A stretch of DNA of 64,000 bases from Phytohabitans rumicis (GCF_011764445.1 NZ_BLPG01000002.1:124001-188000); one strand, 5' to 3'. Shown: positions 30,865-39,970, numbered from the stretch's first letter. The notes: generated by a model not told the origin, from the sequence alone. Numbers and translations: made by a program.

Positions 30865-32363
30865 GCCGTACCCCGCATCTTCTGGCTGAGCAGGTAGAAG
30901 CCGCGGTGCGCGACCAGGGCGACCCGCGACTGGGACGGGCTGGCCCCGGCCACCGCGTACACCCGCCACCGGGTGGCCGCGTCCAGCGCGGCCTTGACCA
31001 GCTGCTCGGTGCCGGCGGTGGGCAGGTTGAGGATCCACTGCGGGTCGGTGGACAGGGCCAGGCGGGTCAGCTCCTGCTCCATCGGTTCGGGCAGCTCCAC
31101 CGAGCCGGTGCTGACCAGCTGCGCCACCTCCAGCAGCCGCAGCCGGTGGTAGTCGGGCTGCTGCAGGACCCGTTCGATCGCGTCGCGCAGCAGCTCCCGG
31201 TCGGCGGGGCGTTCGGTGTGGCTGGCCACCTTCTCCAGGCTGGACAGCGCCCAGCCGGCCTTGATGGCGTCGGTGCGCCACCGGAACGCCTGGTCCAGGG
31301 TGTGCCGCAGCCGCGGGAACCCGGACGCCTGGAACAGCATCCGGACCAGGTCGCCGCTGGCCAGTTGGGGGCGGACGGCCAGCTGCGCCATGGCGAAGCC
31401 GATGCCGTACAGGTCGAGCAGGCGCAGCAGCCGCTCACGCTGCTCGCGCGGCACCGTGCACTCCCGCGACGTGAACAGGTCCACCGAGGCCATCAGCACC
31501 AGGCGTTCGGTGTTCGGCAGTTGGGCCAGCGCGCGCAGCGCCTCGCAGTCGGCGGCGGTGAGCCGGCCGGCCTCGGTGGTCTCGGCCAGCAGCCCGACCA
31601 CGGGCACCACATCGGACACCACCCGGCGCAGCACCTTGGTCTGGTCGGCTGCGAGGGGCCCGGCCACCGGCCACGGGTCGGACACGCCGGCGACCAGCTT
31701 GTCCACCTTGTTGAACAGGCCGAGGGAGTTGATCGGGTTGCTGGCCAGCCGCGCCGACATGGACCGGAACGCCTCCAGGGCCTGCAGGTCGTCGTCGCGC
31801 ACCGACTGGGTGAACACGTAGATGATGGCCTCCGCGCCGGAGATCGCCCCGACGGAGTCGTCGTCGATGTCGTCGTCGATCGGCGCCTCGTTGAACAGGA
31901 ACCGGCGGGCGCCGGCGCTGACCGAGGTGTTCGTCGAGGACAGCCCGGGCGTGTCGACCACGGTCAGCTCGCGCAGGTGGTCGCTGGTGAGGGTGACGTC
32001 GACGTACGAGATGTCGTGGCGGGCCACGCCGAGCCGCTGCGGGATCATGCCCGACTCGTCCAGCGGCAGGCTGACCCGCGATCCGTCGCGGCGCATCACG
32101 TCGACCCGGTCGGCGGTGCCGTACCGGAACTGCGTGACGATCCGGGTGCATTCGCCCACTTCGGTAGGGGCGACCCGGCGGCCGATGAGTGCGTTCACAA
32201 GTGTCGACTTTCCGGCTTTCAGGCGGCCGGCGATGGCCACCCGGAGCGGCTCGTCCAGCCGCCTGCGCACGCCGAGTACCTGCGTCTGGGCAGGTGGGCC
32301 CACCCGTGGGCCCACCTCGTCACACAGCGCGGCTACTCGGGCGCTGAGCGGACCTGGTCCCAT
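30861..32363 (-). CDS. Dynamin-like GTPase
   Basis: A 500-residue dynamin-family GTPase. Walker A is GRLKAGKST (46-54), switch region TRIVTQFRYG, G3 VVDTPGLSSTN, and G4 NKVDKL in LGLFNKVDKLVAG. The rest is helical without an obvious membrane segment, unlike its partner. It is the first gene of a three-gene operon (this gene, the second GTPase, the acidic protein), all linked by ATGA overlaps. The ATG at 32363 follows no clear Shine-Dalgarno sequence. Two unlike dynamins encoded together commonly form a heteromeric membrane-remodelling complex; its cargo or trigger is unknown. Confidence 0.9.
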   Translation of the reverse strand: MGPGPLSARVAALCDEVGPRVGPPAQTQVLGVRRRLDEPLRVAIAGRLKAGKSTLVNALIGRRVAPTEVGECTRIVTQFRYGTADRVDVMRRDGSRVSLPLDESGMIPQRLGVARHDISYVDVTLTSDHLRELTVVDTPGLSSTNTSVSAGARRFLFNEAPIDDDIDDDSVGAISGAEAIIYVFTQSVRDDDLQALEAFRSMSARLASNPINSLGLFNKVDKLVAGVSDPWPVAGPLAADQTKVLRRVVSDVVPVVGLLAETTEAGRLTAADCEALRALAQLPNTERLVLMASVDLFTSRECTVPREQRERLLRLLDLYGIGFAMAQLAVRPQLASGDLVRMLFQASGFPRLRHTLDQAFRWRTDAIKAGWALSSLEKVASHTERPADRELLRDAIERVLQQPDYHRLRLLEVAQLVSTGSVELPEPMEQELTRLALSTDPQWILNLPTAGTEQLVKAALDAATRWRVYAVAGASPSQSRVALVAHRGFYLLSQKMRGTA

Positions 32364-32519
32364 GACTCGTCAGCCGGCGGTACGGTCGGCGACAATGACA
32401 TGGTTCCAGCGGTCGTGCTCGCTCATGGTGTTGGTGTCCCTCCTGCCGGCTCCACACTATGAATATCCTGCCGGCGCAGGATCCCATGTTCGTGCCACGG
32501 TCCCATGACGGAGGCCCAC

Positions 32520-35044
32520 GTGCGTCACGCGCCCGCTGCCACGCGGCCCGGCGCCCTGGTCGAGGAGGCGACCGCGTTGCTGGCCGCGCCCGGCCTGGTC
32601 GTCGTCGCCGGCGGCCCCGGTAGCGGGCGCAGCACCGTGCTGACCCAGCTGGGGGCGGCGTTCCGCGGGCCGGTGTTCGCCGGCGGCGGCCTGGCCATGC
32701 TGCAGGCGGTGCCGGCGTTCGCGCTGACCCGCGCGGTCCGCGTCCGGTTGCCCGCCGCCGACCCGGCGCTGCTCGCCGAGGCCGTCCGGTCCCGGGTACG
32801 CGGCGGGCTGCTGATCCTGGACGACCTGCAGTGGGCCGACCCGGCCACCCTGTCGGCGCTGCCCCGGCTGGCGGCGCACTGCCGGATGGTGGTGGCGCTG
32901 CGCACCCCGCACCGGCTGCCCCCGGACGCGGTGCCGGCCCTGCGCGCCGCCGCGGCCGGGTGGCTGACCGTGCCGCCGCTGGACGCCCAGGCGGCCACCG
33001 AGCTGGCCCACCGGGTCGCGCCCGGCCTCGACCCGGTCGCGGTGGCCGCCGTGGTGGGCCGGGCCGGCGGCGTACCCCTGGCGGTGGAGACTTTGGCTCG
33101 GCACGCGGCCGCCCACGGCAGCCCCGGGGCCGGCGCCGTCTGGACTGAGGAGCGAAGCGACGAGGGAAGACGGCGCCTCCCAGGCCCCGGGGGCCGCGCG
33201 AGCGGAGCGAGCGCCAGCCGGCAGGGCGCGGACCTGACCGGGGAGGCGGCCCAGGTGGAGTACGCGGTGGCCGCCGCCCTGGCCGACCTGACCCGCCCGG
33301 CCCGCACCGCGATGGCCGCGCTCGGCCTGCTGGGCCGCCCGGCCACCGCCGCCGTCCTCGGCGCCGGCGTGGACGAGCTGGCCGAGGCGGGCCTGGTCAC
33401 CCACCACGAGGGCGAGCTGGCGCCGGTGTCGCCGTACCTGGCCGAGGTGGCCGCCGGGCTGCTGGACCCGCCCGGCCGGGCGGCGCTGCACCGGCGGCTG
33501 GCCGGCCTCGTACCGCCGCGGGAGGCCGCCCGGCACCTGGCCGCCGCCGGCGACGGCGCCGCCGCGTACCGGGTGGCGGTCGCGGCGGCCGACCGGATGC
33601 CGACCGCGGGCGAACGCGCGGAGCTGTTGCTGCTGGCCTGTGACCTGCCCGAGGTGGACGCGGAGCCGGCGGTGCGGGTGGCCGCGGCTGGCGCGGCCCT
33701 GACCTGCGGGCGCCCGCGGGCGGCGGTCCGGGTGCTGAGCACCGCGGCGCCGCTGGGCGTGGACGCGGCGGTGCTGCGCGGCGAGGCCCTGCTGCAGGTC
33801 GGCGACGTGGCGGCGGCCCGCGCGGCGGTGGCCCCGGTGCCCGACGACGCCGCCCCGGCCGTGGTGGCGACCCGGGACCGGATCCTGCTGCTGGCCCGGC
33901 TGGCCGCCGACCCGGCGGGCGCCCCGGCCGCCGCGGCCCGGGTCGCGGCCCGGCACGGCGACCCGCCCCGCACGCCGGGCTGCGCGCCGCGCTGGCCGCG
34001 GTACGCGCCGCCGCCCGCGTCGAGGGCTGGGAGTACGGGCTGGCGTCCGCGACCGCCGCCGCCGGGGCCGCCGGTGACCTGCTGGCCGCCCGGTGGAGCG
34101 CGTGGCTGCTGGTGGAGACGCTGACCGCGGACGGGCGGCTGGCCGAGGCGGCACAGGCGGCCGGCTCGGCGGCGCAGGCGTGCGCTGCCGACCTGGCGTA
34201 CAGCTGGCAGACCCGCTTCCTGGCCGCCGAGCTGTGGTGCACGGCGCTGCGCGGCGCCGAAACCGACGGCGTCGTACGCCGCGCCGGCGACCTGACCGAC
34301 CGGACGCTGCCGGCCCTGGCCCGCGGGTACGCCACCGCGGCGGCCAGCCTGGTCGAGGCCGACGGCGGCCTGCTGGCCCCGGCCCGTGCCCGGCTGTCCG
34401 CGGTCGCCGCGGTGGGCCCCGTCGAGTGGGTCCGCCGGGAGGCCGCCTGGCTGGACGGGCAGCCCTCGATCGCGCTGGAGCAGCTGGTGGACGCCAGCGA
34501 CTTCGTCGCCGGGCTGCACGAGATCACGTCCCGGTGGGCGGCCGCCGACCTCGGCGTGGCCCCGCCGGACCGTTCGGGACCGGCGCACGTGGCGGTCGCG
34601 GCGACGCTGGACGCGTGGAAGTCCGCGAGCGGGTTCGACCGGGCCGCCGCCGCCTGGCACGACCTCGCGGTGCGGGAGGAGGTGCGCTGCTTGCTCGCCC
34701 AGGGCATGCACGAGAGCGACCCGGCCCGCGCGGTGCCGCCGCTGCTGGCCGCCGAGCAGCTCGCCGAGCGGGCCGGCCTGGTGGTGCTGCTCGGCCGGAC
34801 CCGGCGGGCGCTGCGCCGGCACGCCGTACGCCGGGACCAGCGCGGCCCGCGCGCCGGCACCGAGCTGACCGACCGGGAACGCGACGTGCTGCACCTGGTC
34901 GCCGCCGGCGAGCCGACCCGCCGCATCGCCGGCCAGTTGGGCATCTCCACCGAGACGGTGGAGACCCACATCCGGTCCGGGATGCGCAAGCTGGGCGCGC
35001 GCACCCGCACCGAGGCGGCCGCCCGGCTCGGGCAGGCGTCATGA
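32520..35044 (+). CDS. Large ATP-binding LuxR-family (LAL) regulator, one frameshift
   Basis: Reads as about 841 residues after one repair at 33966-33970. Walker A is GGPGSGRSTVL (about 31-41) and Walker B is GLLILDDLQWADPAT; the middle is TPR-like and Ala-rich; the C-terminal LuxR HTH is LTDRERDVLHLVAAGEPTRRIAGQLGISTETVETHIRSGMRKLGAR. This is the LAL/MalT-like architecture, an ATP-dependent regulator with unknown inducer. The GTG at 32520 is preferred since GGAGG lies 6 nt before it; an ATG at 32505 has no such site. Residues about 205-230 come from an inserted palindromic element (33132-33177). Translationally coupled to the next gene. Confidence 0.85.
33132..33177. repeat. Palindromic mini-element inserted in frame in the LAL gene
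   Basis: Perfect 10-base inverted arms GGCGCCGTCT and AGACGGCGCC enclose 26 bases containing GAGGAGCGAAGCGACGAG. A further GAGCGGAGCGAGCGC follows to about 33215. Translation gives a Ser/Arg/Gly-rich stretch unlike its surroundings, between the ATPase core and the helical middle domain. GAGCGAAGCGA-type motifs are otherwise seen in intergenic DNA of such genomes. Confidence 0.6.
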
Positions 35045-35583
35045 CGGCCGGGCCTCAGGAGGCGCCGCGGTACGTCGTGTCCACCTCCGCCGACGCGACC
35101 ACCGTGCTGCGCCGGTTGGCCCGGGGCGGCTGGGCGACCCGGGAGGGTTTCGCGCTGGCCGAGACGGCGTGGGACATGTCCGACTCGAAGCTGGTGCTCT
35201 TCGGCAAGGTCCCGGACGTGGAGACCGTCCACCTGGCGGTGCTGGCGGCGGCGCGGGGCACCGGGGTGGTGGCGATCACCGACCCGACGGGGGAGATCGG
35301 CCGGGCCCTGATCGCCGACCTGGGCCGGATCGGCCCGGTGTTCAAGGACCCGGACGCCGAGCCGGAGCCGTCCGCCGACGAGGCGGTGGGCCAGCTCGTG
35401 CCGGAGCAGCGGGCGCTGCTGGAGCGGCTGGCCAACGGCGAGACCATCGCCGCCGCCGCGGCCGCCGAGTTCCTGTCGCTGCGCACCGCCAACCGCCGCA
35501 TAGCCCAGGCCCGCGACCTCCTAGGCGTCCGCACCACCAGGGAAGCCGTGCTCGCGTATCTCCGCCAACGCGACGGCCGCTGA
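35041..35583 (+). CDS. LuxR-type HTH protein coupled to the LAL regulator
   Basis: A 180-residue protein whose C-terminal about 60 residues form a LuxR/GerE-like HTH (LVPEQRALLERLANGETIAAAAAAEFLSLRTANRRIAQARDLLGVRTTREAV). The N-terminal about 110 residues resemble a receiver-like alpha/beta fold without an obvious phospho-Asp (KLVLFGKVPDVETVHLAVLAAARGTGVVAITDP). The ATG at 35041 overlaps the LAL stop (ATGA). The two probably act together, either as a heteromer or with one modulating the other. I do not recognise a characterised family. Confidence 0.75.
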   Translation: MTAGPQEAPRYVVSTSADATTVLRRLARGGWATREGFALAETAWDMSDSKLVLFGKVPDVETVHLAVLAAARGTGVVAITDPTGEIGRALIADLGRIGPVFKDPDAEPEPSADEAVGQLVPEQRALLERLANGETIAAAAAAEFLSLRTANRRIAQARDLLGVRTTREAVLAYLRQRDGR

Positions 35584-35596
35584 CGGCCCCCTCCAT

Positions 35597-35663
35597 CCCC
35601 GTTGATCAGGGAACGGCTCGGGCGGGTCGCGGCGTGTCGGGGGAGCCCGTCCCTGATCAACGC
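35597..35663. repeat. GATC-bounded palindrome, family P2, copy 2
   Basis: Inverted partner of the element at 12041-12107 with the same 67-base length. Here its right arm supplies the TGA stop of the acyltransferase gene (35657-35659), so the element has become part of that gene's 3' end while sitting between two convergent genes, where a hairpin could terminate both transcripts. Confidence 0.8.
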
Positions 35664-36339
35664 GGCGGCCCCATCGGCGGCGGGCGAGTCGGGTCGACGT
35701 GGCGGGGGAGGTCCGGCTCGTCGGGGCGCAACGGCGCCAGCGCGGCCGCGAGCGCGGCGGTGATCGCGTCGGTGGCCTGCCGGGGGGTGCCGGTGACCGG
35801 GACGGGCGGGCCGAAGTGCACCCGTACCACCGGCCGGCGCCGTAGCGAGCGGGCCAGGGCACGCGGCGCGCCGCGCGGTGCCGCGTACGGCACCAGCTCG
35901 TGCGCGCCCCACTGGGCGACCGGGACCACCGGCGCCCCGCTGGCCTGCGCCAACCGGGCCGCACCCGTCTTGCCCCGCTCCGGCCACAGCCCCGGGTCCA
36001 GGCCGATGCGCCCCTCCGGGTAGACCAGCACCGCCGCGCCGCCGGCCAGCTCCGCGGCGGCGTGGTGGAACGCCCGCGTGACCGCCGCCGTGCCGCGCGC
36101 CACCGGGATGTGCCCCTTCATGATCCAGCCGAGCCCGCGCATCCGGAACACCGCAGCGTCCGCCAGGAACACCGGCGCCACCCTCGGGTACGGCAGGCGG
36201 CCATCAGCACCACCGGGTCGACCGGGCCGATGTGGTTGGCGGCCAGGATCACCGGCCCGGCCGGCACGTCCCCGGTGACCCGCAGCCGGGCGAAGGGGGC
36301 CAGCGCGACGCGCGCCACAAACAGCAGGACCCGCCACAC
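35657..36339 (-). CDS. Lysophospholipid acyltransferase (PlsC type), one frameshift
   Basis: Reads as about 227 residues after one added base near 36196-36202. It belongs to the 1-acyl-glycerol-3-phosphate acyltransferase family: the first catalytic block is ANHIGPVDPVVLMA (a variant of NHxSxxD with NHIGPVD), followed by GWIMKGHIPVARG and the VYPEGRIG block (FPEGTR-like). These enzymes acylate lysophosphatidic acid at the membrane. The GTG at 36339 begins MWRVLLFVARVALAPF, a membrane-associated helix. The C-terminus is Pro/Arg-rich and partly repeat-derived. The gene is divergent from cydA across the dyad at 36345-36361. This break is not in a long homopolymer. Confidence 0.8.
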
Positions 36340-36344
36340 CGTTC

Positions 36345-36362
36345 TACTACGTCCCGTAGTAT
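36345..36362 (+). promoter_or_regulatory. cydAB promoter with perfect operator dyad
   Basis: TACTACG-TCC-CGTAGTA (36345-36361) is a perfect 7-3-7 inverted repeat. It covers TAGTAT (36357-36362), the -10 box 7 nt before the cydA ATG, so the transcript should be leaderless and the site a repressor operator. TACTAC/GTAGTA dyads are typical of BlaI/CopY-like winged-helix repressors; no such gene is in the window. Confidence 0.65.
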
Positions 36363-36369
36363 CGACGGT

Positions 36370-37761
36370 ATGGACGCGCTCGACATCGCCCGCTGGCAGT
36401 TCGGTGTCACCACCGTGTACCACTTCCTGTTCGTCCCCCTCACCATCGGCCTGTCCACCCTGGTCGCCATCCTGCAGACCGCCTGGGTACGCACCGGCGA
36501 CGAGCGCTACCTACGCCTGACCAAGTTCTACGGCAAGCTGTTCCTCATCAACTTCGCCATGGGCGTCGTCACCGGCATCGTGCAGGAATTCCAGTTCGGC
36601 ATGAACTGGAGCGACTACTCCCGCTTCGTCGGCGACATCTTCGGCGCACCCCTGGCCATCGAGGCCCTCCTCGCGTTCTTCCTCGAATCCACCTTCCTCG
36701 GCCTATGGATCTTCGGCTGGGAACGCCTCCCACGCCGCATCCACCTCGCCTGCATCTGGATCGCCGCCATCGGCTCCACCGTCAGCGCCTACTTCATCCT
36801 CGCCGCCAACTCCTGGATGCAGAACCCGGTCGGCTACCGCCTCAACCCCGACACCGGCCGCGCCGAACTCACCGACTTCGTCGCCGTCCTCACCAACAAA
36901 GTCACCCTCGTCACGTTCCCACACACCATCGCCGGCGCCTTCCTCGTCGCCGGCGCCCTGATGACCGCCGTCGCCCTCTGGCACCTCATGCGGCACGGCA
37001 CCGAAGCCTTCCGGCCCGCCCTCAAACTCGGCGCCTGGACCACCCTGCTGGCCGCCGCCGCCGTCGCCATCAGCGGCGACACCCAAGGCAAAATCATGAC
37101 CGAGGTGCAGCCCATGAAGATGGCCGCCGCCGAAGCCCTCTACCAGACCGAGCAGCCCGCCTCGTTCTCCATCTTCACCATCGGCACCCTCGACGGCAGC
37201 AAAGAGGTCTACGCCCTCAAAATCCCGTACCTGCTGTCCTGGCTCGGCACCGGCGACGTCAACGGCACCGTCCACGGCATCAACGACCTACAAGCCCAAT
37301 ACACCGCCGAGTACGGCCCCGGCGACTACAGCCCCACCATCCCGGTCACCTACTGGAGCTTCCGCCTCATGATCGGGCTCGGCATGCTCGCCGCCGCCCT
37401 CGCCCTGCTCGCCCTGTGGGCCCAACGCCGCGGCCGCACCCCCACCTCACGCTGGCTGCTGCGCGCCACCTTCGCCCTACCCCTGCTGCCACTGTTCGCG
37501 AACATCTTCGGCTGGGTCTTCACCGAGATGGGCCGCCAACCCTGGCTCGTGTTCGGCGAGATGCTCACCCGCGACGGCGTCTCCCGCAGCGTCTCCCTGA
37601 CCGAGGTACTGACCTCCTTCACCGGCTTCACCCTCCTGTACGCCGCGCTCGCCGTCATCGAGGTCAAACTCCTGCTCAAATACGCCCGCGCCGGGTTGCC
37701 GGACGTGGCACCACCCGCCTCGACCGACGACGAGGACCGCCCGCTCGCCTTCGCCTACTAA
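36370..37761 (+). CDS. cydA: Cytochrome bd ubiquinol oxidase subunit I
   Basis: A 463-residue, multi-helix membrane subunit of the bd-type terminal oxidase, which reduces O2 with quinol and works at low oxygen. Family blocks visible: ARWQFGVTTVYHFLFVPLTIGLS with the haem-ligand His near residue 19, GVVTGIVQEFQFGMNWSDYSRFVGDIFG, VTFPHTIAGAFLVAGALM with the haem b558 His, and GWVFTEMGRQPWLVFGEM with the Met ligand region. The Q-loop is short, as in most actinobacteria. Followed by cydB after 9 nt. No cydDC genes are present here. Confidence 0.97.
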   Translation: MDALDIARWQFGVTTVYHFLFVPLTIGLSTLVAILQTAWVRTGDERYLRLTKFYGKLFLINFAMGVVTGIVQEFQFGMNWSDYSRFVGDIFGAPLAIEALLAFFLESTFLGLWIFGWERLPRRIHLACIWIAAIGSTVSAYFILAANSWMQNPVGYRLNPDTGRAELTDFVAVLTNKVTLVTFPHTIAGAFLVAGALMTAVALWHLMRHGTEAFRPALKLGAWTTLLAAAAVAISGDTQGKIMTEVQPMKMAAAEALYQTEQPASFSIFTIGTLDGSKEVYALKIPYLLSWLGTGDVNGTVHGINDLQAQYTAEYGPGDYSPTIPVTYWSFRLMIGLGMLAAALALLALWAQRRGRTPTSRWLLRATFALPLLPLFANIFGWVFTEMGRQPWLVFGEMLTRDGVSRSVSLTEVLTSFTGFTLLYAALAVIEVKLLLKYARAGLPDVAPPASTDDEDRPLAFAY

Positions 37762-37770
37762 GGGATCCCG

Positions 37771-38763
37771 ATGGAACTCACCACCGTCTGGTTCGTCCTC
37801 ATCGCCGTCCTGTTCACCGGCTACTTCATCCTCGAAGGCTTCGACTTCGGCGTCGGCATCCTGCTGCCCGCACTCGGCCGCGACGACCGCGAACGCCGCG
37901 TCCTGATCAACACCATCGGCCCCGTCTGGGACGGCAACGAAGTCTGGCTCATCACCGCCGGCGGCGCCATGTTCGCCGCCTTCCCCGAGTGGTACGCCAC
38001 CCTCTTCTCCGGCTTCTACCTGCCGCTGCTACTCATCCTCATCGCCCTCATCCTGCGCGGCGTCGCCTTCGAGTACCGCGGCAAACGCCCCGACCCCACC
38101 TGGAAAGCCCGCTGGGACAAGGCCATCGTCGTCGGCTCCGCCGCCCCCGCCATCCTGTGGGGCATCGCCTTCGCCAACATCACCCGCGGCGTACCCCTGG
38201 ACACCAACCACGACTACACCGGCGGCCTGCTCGACCTGCTGCACCCCTACGCCCTGCTCGGGGGACTGGTGACGCTCACCCTCTTCGTCACCCACGGCGC
38301 CGTCTTCCTCGCCCTCAAGACCACCGGCGACGTCCGCACCCGCGCCAACACCCTCGCCGGCCGCGCCGGCCTGCTCGCGCTCCTCGCGCTGGCGGCCTTC
38401 CTCGTCTGGACGCTCACCATCCGCACCTCACCCGCCGCCGTGGCCCTGGCCGCCGTCGCGGCACTCGCGCTCATCGGTGGTCTTGCCGCCAATCGGGTAC
38501 GCCGAGAGGGGTGGGCCTTCCTCGGCACGGCCACCGCCATCGGGCTGACGGTGGCCACCCTCTTCGCGGCGCTGTTCCCCGACGTCCTCCCGTCGACCCT
38601 CGGCAGCGGCGGGCTCACCGTCGACAACGCCGCCTCGTCCCCGTACACCCTGAAGATCATGACCTGGGTGGCGGTCGTGTTCACCCCGCTCGTGCTGCTC
38701 TACCAGGGCTGGACGTACTGGGTCTTCCGCAAGCGCATCGGCGTGCGGGACATCCCCGACTAG
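37771..38763 (+). CDS. cydB: Cytochrome bd ubiquinol oxidase subunit II
   Basis: A 330-residue membrane subunit starting MELTTVWFVLIAVLFTGYFILEGFDFGVG, the invariant N-terminus of CydB, with GPVWDGNEVWLITAGGAMFAAFPEWYATLFSGFYLPLLLIL after it. It pairs with CydA to form the haem-containing core. AAGGG lies 7 nt before the ATG at 37771. The gene ends 3 nt before the convergent hypothetical gene. Confidence 0.97.
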   Translation: MELTTVWFVLIAVLFTGYFILEGFDFGVGILLPALGRDDRERRVLINTIGPVWDGNEVWLITAGGAMFAAFPEWYATLFSGFYLPLLLILIALILRGVAFEYRGKRPDPTWKARWDKAIVVGSAAPAILWGIAFANITRGVPLDTNHDYTGGLLDLLHPYALLGGLVTLTLFVTHGAVFLALKTTGDVRTRANTLAGRAGLLALLALAAFLVWTLTIRTSPAAVALAAVAALALIGGLAANRVRREGWAFLGTATAIGLTVATLFAALFPDVLPSTLGSGGLTVDNAASSPYTLKIMTWVAVVFTPLVLLYQGWTYWVFRKRIGVRDIPD

Positions 38764-38766
38764 GCG

Positions 38767-39486
38767 CTAACCGACGTCGCGCAGCTCGGCCAGCCGGGCC
38801 TCGATCTCGGCCAGCTCCGCCCGCAACTTCTGCGCCTGCTGCTCCGCCTCGGCCCGCTCCACCGACATGATCTGCTCCACCGCCTCCTGCACGCCCGGCA
38901 CGTCCACCAGCGCCACCATCTTCAACGCCTCCACCGGCTTGATCACGTACGGCTTCGCGAGCGTCTTGGCACCCTGCGTCGCACCCACCGTCCACTCACC
39001 CTCGGTGTACGCCAACGTCACCGTCAGCCCCGCCGGCGCCTTCGGCTTGGCCGCCTTCGCCGCCACCTTCCGGGCCGGCCGGTCCACCACAGCCTCCGCA
39101 GCAGCCTCCACCGTGGTCACTTTCGCCTCCTCGCGCGGCGCCGGCACCGGCGTCCTCGTAATCTTGAATTCGGGGGCCGGCGGCTCCTCGACCTTCTCCA
39201 CGGCCTTCGCCGCAGCGGCCTTGCTCGCGGCCGCCTTGGCACCGCGCGGCGGGATGGACAGATCGGCGGGGGAGAAGGGCAACTCGTCCCGCCCGAACCG
39301 CACCACCACCCACTCCTCGGACAGCGCCGGGTCGGTCAGCTCGATGACCTGGCCCACCTGCCCGGCGATCTGACCGGCCGCCTCGGTAAACATCACCTTC
39401 GGCTTCCGACCCGCCGCGAGCGTGTCCCGGATCGCCTGCAACTCCTCGGTGGACAGTCCTCGAACGGCGGTGCGCGCGGCGGCCAT
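38767..39486 (-). CDS. Conserved actinobacterial protein, possibly DUF6319
   Basis: A 239-residue protein with two parts. The N-terminal about 75 residues (LSTEELQAIRDTLAAGRKPKVMFTEAAGQIAGQVGQVIELTDPALSEEWVVVRFGRDELPFSPADL) form a compact, well-conserved-looking domain. A Lys/Ala/Pro-rich linker with several AAKA units follows, then a second short domain (TVTLAYTEGEWTVGATQGAKTLAKPYVIKPVEALKMVALVDVPGV) and a C-terminal coiled coil rich in E, A and Q. This matches what I recall of DUF6319, of unknown function. The ATG at 39486 has GAGGG upstream. Confidence 0.7.
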   Translation of the reverse strand: MAAARTAVRGLSTEELQAIRDTLAAGRKPKVMFTEAAGQIAGQVGQVIELTDPALSEEWVVVRFGRDELPFSPADLSIPPRGAKAAASKAAAAKAVEKVEEPPAPEFKITRTPVPAPREEAKVTTVEAAAEAVVDRPARKVAAKAAKPKAPAGLTVTLAYTEGEWTVGATQGAKTLAKPYVIKPVEALKMVALVDVPGVQEAVEQIMSVERAEAEQQAQKLRAELAEIEARLAELRDVG

Positions 39487-39599
39487 CACAACCCTCTTCC
39501 GTACACGTGTTTGATTACAGCTTCCTACCAGCCCCGTACGACAACGTCCACCGACACGCCCCACGTTTCCCACCCCGGGCGCCAAGAGCCGCCCGGTCC

Positions 39600-39667
39600 C
39601 CGCGGTGATCATGAAGTTAGCGCGGGAGGAAGCGCTCTCTCGGACGCCAACTTCATGATCACCGCGG
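39600..39667. repeat. GATC-bounded palindrome, family P4
   Basis: Arms of 22 bases with one mismatch (39601-39622 and 39645-39666, containing GTGATCATGAAGTT and AACTTCATGATCAC) around a 22-base loop; one further base pair extends each end. It abuts the P1 element at 39672. Only one copy in this window. Confidence 0.75.
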
Positions 39668-39671
39668 CCCG

Positions 39672-39738
39672 GCGTCGATCAAGGGCGAACGGTCGTGGTT
39701 CGATCTCCGATCCGCGACCGTTTGCCCTTGATCGACGC
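39672..39738. repeat. GATC-bounded palindrome, family P1, copy 1
   Basis: Arms 39672-39695 and 39715-39738 (24 bases, one mismatch) with the core GATCAAGGGCGAACGGTCG. The distance from the first arm GATC to the last is 57 bases, the same in all four copies. A right outer-arm remnant CGGAAGCCCTTGATC follows at about 39738-39752, as in the nested copy at 51733-51835. Confidence 0.8.
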
Positions 39739-39894
39739 GGAAGCCCTTGATCGGCGAGCGCGCGGGGACGGGACCGGGGGCCGACATCGCCCCTCTCGCG
39801 CGATAACGGCCACTCTCGTGACTGTTCGATAATGCACATTATGTCAAGCTGAAGAGCCGGGACCCCCGCCCCACCGATCAAGGACCCCCACGCG
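39739..39894. other. Intergenic DNA with a small AT-rich dyad
   Basis: No gene is seen between 39487 and 39970. Besides the three palindromes listed, this stretch has the dyad ATAATG-CA-CATTAT at 39829-39842 in an AT-rich patch and a lone left outer arm GATCAAGGACC near 39876. Nothing else is recognisable. Confidence 0.5.
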
Positions 39895-39951
39895 GATCAA
39901 GGGCAAACGGTCGCGGATCGGAGATCGAACCGCGACCGTTTGCCCTTGATC
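39895..39951. repeat. GATC-bounded palindrome, family P1, copy 2
   Basis: A perfect 22-base stem (39895-39916 with 39930-39951) closed by a 13-base loop containing another GATC. It is the best-preserved P1 copy and lies 19 bases after the dioxygenase stop, where it could act as terminator. Confidence 0.85.
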
Positions 39952-39970
39952 GACGGAAAAGCAGGAAGAG

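Noticed and set aside
36705-38870. A long Arg/His/Pro-rich frame across cydA and cydB
   Set aside because: It is a frame-shifted shadow of two well-conserved oxidase genes with no domain content.
39600-39951. A CRISPR array in the cluster of repeats
   Set aside because: The repeats are palindromes of different families without equal spacers, and no cas gene is present.
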